In this document: in pieces, positions 1-4,866 of the stretch
How positions within the stretch are numbered: the stretch's first letter is position 1
Layout: each line of letters starts with the position of its first letter
Origin: a bacterium
GTDB lineage: Bacteria; SZUA-182; SZUA-191
Direction: 5' to 3'
Length of the DNA: 5,508 nucleotides
Assembly: GCA_003230535.1 (NCBI GenBank)
Contig: QIEW01000283.1
Coordinates: 1-5,508, forward strand
Program-made: the position numbers and the translations under genes
Notes under the pieces: model-generated
The model's input: the letters and a program-made list of their open reading frames with translations, nothing else
Database searches by the model: none
What the model was told of the DNA's origin: nothing

Positions 1-18
1 ACTGGGTTTATAAAGGCT

Positions 19-144
19 GTCATTCCTGGCTTGACCAGGATATCAGACCGACTCGTCTGGGCGTAGGCGCCAGCCGGAGCCTGGTAAAAAATCTCTGGAT
101 TCCTGCCTGGAGTTTATCCCCGCGAAAGCGGGGGCAGGAATGAC
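19..144. repeat. Degenerate inverted-repeat element upstream of the hydrolase
   Basis: The outer ends are perfect 10-base inverted repeats: GTCATTCCTG at 19-28 and its complement CAGGAATGAC at 135-144. Inside are several smaller hairpins: CCTGG/CCAGG at 25-39, CAGAC/GTCTG at 44-59, and a strong one at 99-141. In the last, ATTCCTGCC pairs with GGCAGGAAT around an inner CCCCGC-GAAA-GCGGGG stem. The ends and the GCGAAAGC core resemble the element at 1180-1257, so this looks like a longer, diverged relative. It encodes nothing recognisable. It ends six bases before the hydrolase start, so its terminal AGGA could act as that gene's ribosome binding site. Confidence 0.7.
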
Positions 145-150
145 AAAGTT

Positions 151-1023
151 ATGCGGGATAAACCTAAAAACTTACGAAACGTTGTACTGGTTATCGGAGT
201 TTTAGCAGTTGCAATTGTAGTGTTAGGATTAGGGACGATGGGCTGTATCGAAAGATTTTTTATTTATCTGCCGGCAAAATACCCCGAAGGATATTGGGAT
301 ACTAAAGGTCTGGATTTCCCGGTAGAGGATGTTTATTTTCAAACGGCGGACGGGGTGAAATTACACGGTTTTTTCTCGCCCTATCCGGGAGCCGGAACTA
401 CGCTGCTGATGTTCCACGGCAATGCCGGAAACATAACCCACCGCCTCGATAAGCTCCGGATACTGCGGGAGCTGGAAATAAACCTGTTTATCATAGATTA
501 CCGGGGGTATGGCCGCAGCGAAGGGAGCCCTACAGAGCAAGGGTTATATCAGGATAGCGAAGCGGCTTACCGGTATCTGCTCACCCGTGAAGATGTAACA
601 CCCGCCAGGATTTATATCTACGGGCACTCTCTGGGCGCCGCCGTAGCCATATATTTGGCGGATCAGGGTCAGGGGGCGGGGGTCATCGCCGAGGCGGGGT
701 TCTCCTCACTGTTGGATGCCGCAGCCTCCATCTACCCCTGGTTGCCGGCAAAGTATCTCACCAAGGAGAGATATGACTCTCTCGGGCGGGTTCCCCACCT
801 GAAGGCACCTATTCTTATTATTTATCCCGATAAGGATGAAATTATTCCCCCGTCTCAGAGTGAGAAACTTTATCAGGCCGCTGCCGAGCCTAAAGAGTTT
901 TTAGTGGTAAAGGGGGCCGATCACAATAATACCTATCTGGCGGGAGGCGAAGAATACTTGCAAAAAATCAAAAACTTCCTCTACCGCCCCGGTGCGGCAT
1001 CAACAGGCAAACCTCAATTCTAA
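151..1023 (+). CDS. Membrane-anchored alpha/beta hydrolase (ABHD13/BEM46-like)
   Basis: This 290-residue protein is a serine hydrolase of the alpha/beta-hydrolase fold. Residues 9-30 form one hydrophobic segment that should anchor it in the inner membrane. The catalytic domain follows: HGNAGN at 89-94 (oxyanion-hole loop), DYRGYG at 116-121, and the nucleophile elbow GHSLGA at 158-163 with Ser160. The likely acid is Asp229 in PDKDEIIP and the likely base is His258 in GADHNN. The triad is therefore complete and the length is normal for the family. The substrate cannot be read from sequence; relatives are annotated as esterases, peptidases or simply hydrolases. The ATG at 151 keeps the membrane segment and has AGGA (137-140) ten bases upstream, contributed by the preceding repeat. 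A later ATG at 238 would remove the anchor. Cys32 lies in TMGC, a poor lipobox, so a lipoprotein is less likely. It faces the aminotransferase convergently. Confidence 0.88.
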   Translation: MRDKPKNLRNVVLVIGVLAVAIVVLGLGTMGCIERFFIYLPAKYPEGYWDTKGLDFPVEDVYFQTADGVKLHGFFSPYPGAGTTLLMFHGNAGNITHRLDKLRILRELEINLFIIDYRGYGRSEGSPTEQGLYQDSEAAYRYLLTREDVTPARIYIYGHSLGAAVAIYLADQGQGAGVIAEAGFSSLLDAAASIYPWLPAKYLTKERYDSLGRVPHLKAPILIIYPDKDEIIPPSQSEKLYQAAAEPKEFLVVKGADHNNTYLAGGEEYLQKIKNFLYRPGAASTGKPQF

Positions 1024-1054
1024 TTATTGCGGATAAATTATAGACTATTTCTAT

Positions 1055-1124
1055 AGGTGGTGGCAGGTTCTCAAACCTGCCACTCATTCAGGCTGTCGGG
1101 TTTGAGAACCCGACAGCACATAAA
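1055..1124. repeat. 70-bp double-hairpin repeat, copy 1
   Basis: Two perfect hairpins lie in tandem. The first has a 10-bp stem (1060-1069 with 1074-1083) and the loop CTCA. The second has an 11-bp stem (1092-1102 with 1107-1117) and the loop TGAG. The loops are complementary, and the 12-mers GGTTCTCAAACC (1066-1077) and GGTTTGAGAACC (1099-1110) are exact reverse complements, so the two arms can also pair with each other. A near-identical copy sits at 3428-3498. The unit lies between convergent genes, 31 bases after the hydrolase stop. It lacks a following T-run, so it is not a classic terminator, although as RNA it would be very stable. Confidence 0.85.
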
Positions 1125-1144
1125 GGGGTGCATTTCCCTTGACA

Positions 1145-1169
1145 CTTTCGGCTTGAGACAAGCCGAAAG
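1145..1169. repeat. Short-loop hairpin module (CTTTCGGCTTG stem)
   Basis: A perfect 11-bp stem (1145-1155 with 1159-1169) closes on the three-base loop AGA. A further partial pairing, ACTTTCG at 1144-1150 with CGAAAGT at 1172-1178, could compete. Two relatives lie at 3537-3560 and 3594-3618, the latter with the same AGA loop and nearly the same stem. In both places this module follows the double hairpin, which suggests that the two parts form one composite repeat. Confidence 0.75.
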
Positions 1170-1179
1170 ATCGAAAGTC

Positions 1180-1257
1180 GTCATTCCCGCGAAAGCGGGA
1201 ATCCATCCTGATTTTAACTATCTGACAATACTGGATTCCCGTTTACACGGGAATGAC
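1180..1257. repeat. 78-bp nested inverted repeat, ATTCCC-N8-GGGAAT type
   Basis: Two 20-bp units of the form ATTCCC-N8-GGGAAT lie at 1183-1202 (core GCGAAAGC) and 1235-1254 (core GTTTACAC), separated by 32 bases. The outer ends GTCATTCCCG (1180-1189) and CGGGAATGAC (1248-1257) are perfect inverted repeats, and so are the inner ends CGGGAATCCA (1196-1205) and TGGATTCCCG (1232-1241). The element can therefore fold as two small hairpins or as one long one. The unit matches the consensus of the neisserial dRS3 repeat. Comparable elements occur in many unrelated bacteria and often give rise to a false VIPAKAGIHP-like translation. Non-autonomous mobility is possible but not shown here. Confidence 0.85.
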
Positions 1258-1348
1258 AAGAATGTGTGTTTCCTGACTTTTTAGGAGCTTATCAACGTTG
1301 ACAGATAAGGGAATTGAAATTTCGCGGCGCCTACTATTATTATGCTTA
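1258..1348. other. Residual convergent intergenic stretch
   Basis: This is the part of the hydrolase-aminotransferase gap not covered by repeats. It has a 10-bp perfect palindrome, TCAACGTTGA (1292-1301), inside a weak CTTATC/GATAAG stem (1288-1309), and an AT-rich ATT/TAT run at 1332-1348. On neither strand is there a GC-rich stem followed by a T-run, so no intrinsic terminator can be supported for either converging gene. No plausible coding sequence is present. Confidence 0.5.
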
Positions 1349-2569
1349 TTATTGCTGTGCCGCAGTTAACCTGGACGGAGCCTCTTGGCAGACCTCCCAC
1401 AGCACGCCGGCGAGGCGTTTTATCCCTACCTCAATCTCTTCCTCGGTGGCGGTAGAGAAACTCAAGCGGAAGGCGTTATTTCCATCGCCGTCAGGATAAA
1501 ATGCGGATCCGGGAACGAACGCCACCCCAGCATCAACGCATCGTTCCAGCAGCCTCTGAGATGAGACAACTCCCTCCGGCAGAGTAGCCCATACAAATAA
1601 CCCCCCTTGCGGTTTAGTCCAGCGCATCTGGGGCGGGAAGTATTTTTCAATCGCCTCAAGCATTGCATCCCGCTTTTTCACATATTCTTGACATAAATAT
1701 TTAATATGGCCATCTAAATACCCTTGAGCGCAATACTCATAAATCACCCGCTGCGAAAAGGAGTTAGTATGTAAATCCGCGGCTTGCTTAGCCTGGACTA
1801 ACCGGCGGATCACCTCTTTGGGGGCCACCACCCAACCCAATCGGTGGCCTGGGGTAATAATTTTAGAAATCGTGTTCAAGAAGATGCAGTTTTCCGCGCA
1901 TTCCATTGAGGAAAGATGGGGAATATGTTCTCCATCATACCGGAGCTCAAAGTAAGGGTCATCTTCTATGATAGGCAGGCTGTATTTAAGCGACAACTGC
2001 GACAGTTGCCGCCGCCGCTCCAGAGATAGAGTTACTCCGGAAGGGTTTTGGAAGTTCGGTAATACATAAAGCAACTTGGGAGACAGATTTTGGCAAAGTA
2101 GCTCCTCAAGATGATCCACTTGTAATCCCTCATCATCCATGTGGATGGAGCGGAATTTGACCTGATAAGCGCTTGAAGACTGGATAAATCCTAAGTAGGT
2201 TGGTAATTCCGTAATTATTGTGTCCCCGGGATCAAAGAATATCCGGCCCAAGAGGTCCAACCCCTGCTGTGAGCCTTGGGTAATCAAGATATTATCGGCG
2301 TCGGCTTTTATTCCATACCCTTGCATTCGCTCCGCCAGGAGTTCCCGCAGGGGGAGGTAGCCTTCGGTAATTCCATATTGCAGCGCCTGAGCTACGTTAT
2401 TTTTGAGCACCTTGATCGTTACTTCAGTGATCTCAGGTATTGGAAACAGTCTCGGTTCAGGGACGCCGCCGGCAAATGAAATAATATCACTCTTCTGGGT
2501 AAGCTTAAGGATCTCACGGATAATGGAGCTGGATAATGCCCCTGCCTGCCGGGAAAACCGCCAGTTCAT
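1349..2569 (-). CDS. PLP-dependent class I/II aminotransferase (LysN/2-aminoadipate-type)
   Basis: This 406-residue cytosolic enzyme has fold-type I aminotransferase landmarks throughout. These are Tyr65 in the QYG motif, GSQQG at 99-103 (PLP phosphate loop), Asn175 in PNFQNPSG, and Asp203/Tyr206 in DDPY, which contact the pyridine ring. Lys236 in TISK is the Schiff-base lysine, Arg243 in HRLGW the phosphate ligand, and Arg368 in FRLSFS the substrate carboxylate ligand. Length and motif spacing match the family of Thermus LysN, with no MocR-type DNA-binding domain. Likely substrates are 2-aminoadipate, aromatic or branched-chain amino acids with 2-oxoglutarate; the sequence does not decide among them. 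The ATG has AAAGGAG (2574-2580) four bases upstream and overlaps the lipoprotein stop as ATGA, which suggests translational coupling. It is the last gene of a three-gene minus-strand operon. Confidence 0.93.
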   Translation of the reverse strand: MNWRFSRQAGALSSSIIREILKLTQKSDIISFAGGVPEPRLFPIPEITEVTIKVLKNNVAQALQYGITEGYLPLRELLAERMQGYGIKADADNILITQGSQQGLDLLGRIFFDPGDTIITELPTYLGFIQSSSAYQVKFRSIHMDDEGLQVDHLEELLCQNLSPKLLYVLPNFQNPSGVTLSLERRRQLSQLSLKYSLPIIEDDPYFELRYDGEHIPHLSSMECAENCIFLNTISKIITPGHRLGWVVAPKEVIRRLVQAKQAADLHTNSFSQRVIYEYCAQGYLDGHIKYLCQEYVKKRDAMLEAIEKYFPPQMRWTKPQGGLFVWATLPEGVVSSQRLLERCVDAGVAFVPGSAFYPDGDGNNAFRLSFSTATEEEIEVGIKRLAGVLWEVCQEAPSRLTAAQQ

Positions 2570-2916
2570 AGCGCTCCTTTCAGTTCTCTTTTAAGTAGAT
2601 TACGATTGCGTCTTAGCTTAACTCTGGTGCGGCGTAAATCCTGGGTGACGGCCTTATCTAATTCATTCTGCTCCTTAGAGGAAGGACTTGCTTCAGTAGT
2701 CGCCTTTAAGGGCGGGGTCTCTTGTTGAACCTGGGATTCCGGCTTCGCTGTTCCTCTTATAATCGCCGCCGGATCTTCCGACTTACGAACCAGAACATCG
2801 TAACCTGGCAACCCTTTAACCGGAGTGCGGCGGATTAGATGTCCCCCCTTATCATTACCGCAAGAGACCAGTATCAAAACCAGGCCCCAAAAGATACATC
2901 TGTCTTGCCAACTCAA
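2566..2916 (-). CDS. Small predicted lipoprotein, unknown function
   Basis: I do not recognise this protein, which has about 116 residues. The amino end has a short charged segment, a hydrophobic stretch (IFWGLVLILV) and the lipobox LVSC. Cys19 should therefore be lipidated and the protein held in a membrane facing outward. The middle is rich in Pro, Thr, Ser and Gln and probably disordered. The last 35 residues are charged and strongly basic, likely a helix. No ATG start is available. A TTG at 2916-2914 lies nine bases after the AAGGGG ribosome site (2926-2931). An in-frame TTG at 2925 is also possible (119 residues), but that site would then touch the start codon. It begins 15 bases after the DUF3842 stop, and its own stop overlaps the aminotransferase start. 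Confidence 0.72.
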   Translation of the reverse strand: MSWQDRCIFWGLVLILVSCGNDKGGHLIRRTPVKGLPGYDVLVRKSEDPAAIIRGTAKPESQVQQETPPLKATTEASPSSKEQNELDKAVTQDLRRTRVKLRRNRNLLKRELKGAL

Positions 2917-2931
2917 CCAAATCAACCCCTT

Positions 2932-3366
2932 TCATTTAATAATCTCAAGCTTCGCCTTCACTTTTATTATAGCATCATCAATAAGATGCGGGAACGGTTG
3001 ATATACATATCCGGTAATTTCCAGTCCGGGCACCCGCAGGGGAAGTAAAATCTTGTCGGCACAGCTGGAAGCTATAGCCGATGAAATCGTCGGGGTTATC
3101 TCTCCCATCATGGAATTAGCTAACACGATGGATAAAGCGCCAATAAGAACGTCTATCTCCGGGAGAGATACTAAAATAGCATTTTCCCCTGAAGCTCCCC
3201 GATTGGCCTTGGCCTTCATCATCGCCGCCGTAGCCACGGCATTTGTCCCTAAGGCGACGATCTCCTGCTCCGAGGAGAGTCCCTCGCGAAGCTTCTTTAT
3301 AATCTGGCTTCCAATTCCTCCTCCCTGACCGTCAATTACTCCAATAATTGGTTTTTTCCTCATCAT
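2932..3366 (-). CDS. DUF3842 family protein
   Basis: This 144-residue protein matches what I recall of the DUF3842 family along its whole length. It opens with a beta strand and the glycine-rich loop DGQGGGIG (12-19), typical of a Rossmann-like nucleotide-binding fold. Then come ALGTNA (38-43), GASGENA (57-63) and NSMMGEITP (84-92), the conserved blocks of the family. No catalytic activity is established for it; nucleotide binding is an inference from the loop. The start is uncertain: ATG codons occur at 3366 and 3363, and a TTG at 3378 would add four residues. None has a clear ribosome site. I took the first ATG. It is the first gene of the operon and is followed closely by the lipoprotein and aminotransferase genes. 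Its upstream region is AT-rich and then repeat-filled. Confidence 0.85.
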   Translation of the reverse strand: MMRKKPIIGVIDGQGGGIGSQIIKKLREGLSSEQEIVALGTNAVATAAMMKAKANRGASGENAILVSLPEIDVLIGALSIVLANSMMGEITPTISSAIASSCADKILLPLRVPGLEITGYVYQPFPHLIDDAIIKVKAKLEIIK

Positions 3367-3427
3367 AGAACTTATCAAGAGATAAATATATATGGAAACA
3401 ACAATAAAATTTCTATGCTATTATTTT
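3367..3427 (-). promoter_or_regulatory. AT-rich leader, probable operon promoter region
   Basis: This is the only non-repeat sequence upstream of the three-gene operon. Read on the minus strand it is strongly AT-rich and includes TATATATTTAT (3380-3390), which contains -10-like hexamers such as TATATT. No -35 hexamer at standard spacing is convincing. A promoter is expected here because galT, the next gene upstream on the same strand, is separated by over 300 bases of hairpin repeats. The exact promoter cannot be placed. Confidence 0.25.
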
Positions 3428-3498
3428 AGGTGGCGGCAGGTTCAGGAAACCTGCCACTCATTCAGCCTGTCGGGTTTGAGAACCCGACAGCACATAAA
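3428..3498. repeat. Double-hairpin repeat, copy 2
   Basis: This 71-bp copy aligns with 1055-1124 apart from three small differences: one T/C change, CTC against CAGG in the first loop, and one G/C change. The first hairpin keeps an 8-bp stem, GGCAGGTT with AACCTGCC. The second hairpin (CTGTCGGG arm, loop TGAG) is unchanged. The changed first loop removes the exact loop complementarity seen in copy 1. Both copies begin AGGTGG and end CACATAAA, which defines the unit's edges. Confidence 0.85.
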
Positions 3499-3510
3499 AA
3501 CTTATTTAAA

Positions 3511-3639
3511 TAACTCATCGGTTTCGATTTCCGATTTTTCGGCTGGTTCTCAAGCCGAAAGCGCTAAGGGTAAGGGCAGCGGCGCTCTGTTGGGTTTCGG
3601 CCTGAGACAGGCCGAAACATCTATAAAAGTGATGAGTTA
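3511..3639. repeat. Composite palindromic cluster with 9-bp terminal inverted repeats
   Basis: The outer ends TAACTCATC (3511-3519) and GATGAGTTA (3631-3639) are perfect inverted repeats. Inside are a weak ATCGG/CCGAT hairpin; TTTCGGCT with AGCCGAAA (3537-3544 with 3553-3560) around the loop GGTTCTCA; a GC-rich segment; and GTTTCGGCCTG with CAGGCCGAAAC (3594-3604 with 3608-3618) around AGA. The last two match the module at 1145-1169. Together with 3428-3498 this fills nearly all of the galT-to-operon gap, which otherwise holds only AT-rich flanks and no gene. Whether it is one mobile unit or stacked insertions is unclear. Confidence 0.7.
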
Positions 3640-3689
3640 ATTATTTACACTCGCTAAGAGATAAATTTAATGCCGGAGCAAAGTTTGCC

Positions 3690-4684
3690 TTACGCCACAA
3701 CGTCCCTCAGATAAGACGCTGCTTCTTCGGGTGGCGCGGGGTTAATGTATAACCCTGATCCCCATTCAAAGCCGGTGGCCTGCATCAATCGGGGGATAAT
3801 TTCCAAATGCCAGTGGAAATCATCGCGAATAGTGTCCCAGTGCCCGGGCCGGGGATAAAGATGGAGGGATATTGAAGTCCCTTGGCTATCTTGCTGAGGA
3901 TCGTCTTCAGATTAAATGCCAGAGCGGCTTGTTCTTCCGCTGTTATAGAAGTAAATTGGCAGGAGTGACGTTTTGGGAGAAGCCACACCTCAAAAGGAGA
4001 CCGGGAAGCGTAAGGCGTCAGGACCACAAAATGCCTGTCTTCGAGTACCACCCGTGCCCCGGCCTCTCTCTCCTGGGACAACATATCACACCAAATGCAG
4101 CGTTCCTTCTCATTATAATGGAGCAAGGCTCCTGTAAGCTCCATTTCTATATGTTTCGGGACAATAGGAGTAGCGATAAGTTGTGAATGAGAATGCGCCA
4201 TGGTGGATCCGGCAAGTTTCCCATGGTTTTTAAATACCAACACATACCGGAGGCGAAAGTCCTTGTATAACTCCTGAATACGATAACGATAAACTGAAAG
4301 CAAGCGCTCGATTTGCTCCTGTTCCAAATCCCTCAAGGGAGTGTTATGGGCGGGGGTTTCCACCACTATTTCGTGCGCTCCTATGCCATTAATTCGATCG
4401 AACATCCCCCATCCTTCCCGGTTTAGCCCCCCTTCCACGTGCAATGCAGGAAATTTGTTCGGAAAGGCCCGCACTTTCCAGCCCGGGGTATTAGGGGCGC
4501 TTCCATCCTCTCGGCAGGCCATAAGCTCCGGCGGGGTTTTGTTTTCATTGCCGGGACAAAAAGGACAAAGTCTTGACTCTAACACGCGCACAGTAGTCTC
4601 CGGCCTGGATACCAGAAATGGTTTCCTGTCCGGAGCAATCACTACCCAAAAACCGGTAATAGGATCTCGACGTAACTCAGACAT
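3690..4684 (-). pseudogene. galT: Galactose-1-phosphate uridylyltransferase, frame broken near 3' end
   Basis: This enzyme transfers UMP between UDP-glucose and galactose-1-phosphate (Leloir pathway, cytosol). The first frame shows Cys40/Cys43 (CPFC) and a second pair Cys196/Cys199 (CIWC), probable zinc ligands; RAFPNKFPAL at 72-81; and HSHSQ at 164-168, with His166 as the nucleophile that carries UMP. After Lys268 this frame loses family similarity and stops at 3785. The minus-strand -1 frame then continues with [20 protein letters not shown] and [11 protein letters not shown], the normal carboxyl end, to a stop at 3690-3692. One extra G in the run at 3879-3881 (CCC on the plus strand) would give a continuous 331-residue protein of normal length. 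The start ATG has GGGAG (4693-4697) eight bases upstream. A sequencing or assembly error is as likely as a true mutation. The wider family includes ADP-sugar phosphorylases, so the sugar specificity is not certain. Confidence 0.9.
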
Positions 4685-4711
4685 AACCAGAGCTCCCTAT
4701 ATTGAACAAAG

Positions 4712-4732
4712 CGCCCTGCGGGCGGGTTTTTT
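4712..4732 (+). terminator. Terminator-like hairpin with T-run, plus strand
   Basis: CGCCC (4712-4716) pairs with GGGCG (4720-4724) around TGC, followed by GG and six T residues (4727-4732). The stem is only five base pairs. The T-run faces the plus strand, where no gene lies upstream, so it would act only on antisense transcription across galT. On the minus strand it falls in the galT leader, 28 bases before the start. It may simply be a fragment of a repeat. Confidence 0.3.
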
Positions 4733-4738
4733 GTGGTT

Positions 4739-4829
4739 CCCTCCCCCTTGATGGGGGAGGTTAGGTGGGGGTGGATGGGTAACTCCAAGAGGTTCCCCCT
4801 CCCCTTGATCCCCTCCCACCAGGGGAAGG
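4739..4829. repeat. C-rich/G-rich intergenic repeat pair
   Basis: Two related units lie between the GGDEF gene and galT. The first is a perfect 8-bp hairpin: CCTCCCCC (4740-4747), the loop TTGAT, and GGGGGAGG (4753-4760). The second (4795-4829) has CCCCTTGAT, then CCCCT pairing with AGGGG around CCCACC, and an outer CCCTT/AAGGG pairing. Both share the CCCCTTGAT segment. This resembles a dispersed repeat type seen between genes in many bacterial genomes. No coding sequence is supported here. The minus strand of the second unit has four G-runs at 4795-4817. Confidence 0.7.
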
Positions 4830-4866
4830 GGAAAATGGGATTTCCTATATTATCAAGATTAATCCA

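Noticed and set aside
238-1023. Alternative hydrolase start at the ATG at 238
   Set aside because: It would delete the hydrophobic anchor at residues 9-30, which is common in this hydrolase group, and the sequence before it offers no clearly better ribosome site.
1055-1257. CRISPR array
   Set aside because: The repeats are different palindromic modules without regular spacing or unique equal-length spacers, and no cas genes are nearby.
1057-1284. Open frame of 75 residues on the plus strand containing a VIPAKAGIHP-like segment
   Set aside because: It is a translation of the double hairpin, the short-loop hairpin and the ATTCCC element. It has no ribosome site or family similarity, and such translations are a known annotation artefact.
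3428-3639. Intrinsic terminators in the galT-operon gap
   Set aside because: The stems are strong, but none is followed by a T-run on either strand, so factor-independent termination is not supported.
3392-3640. Open frame of 82 residues on the plus strand with SLSGLRTRQH
   Set aside because: It is the same kind of artefact: it runs through the second copy of the repeats and shares the SGLRTRQH translation with the first copy only because the DNA repeat is shared.
3876-3888. Programmed -1 frameshift in galT
   Set aside because: The local sequence GCC AAG GGA has no X XXY YYZ slippery heptamer and no obvious stimulatory stem, and GalT is not known to use recoding.
3872-4751. Plus-strand open frames opposite galT (3872-4186 and 4341-4751)
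   Set aside because: They are antisense shadows of a clearly conserved gene and show no recognisable protein features of their own.
4685-4866. Riboswitch or tRNA in the galT leader
   Set aside because: The gap is explained by C/G-rich repeat units and a small hairpin. No conserved riboswitch core or cloverleaf could be recognised.
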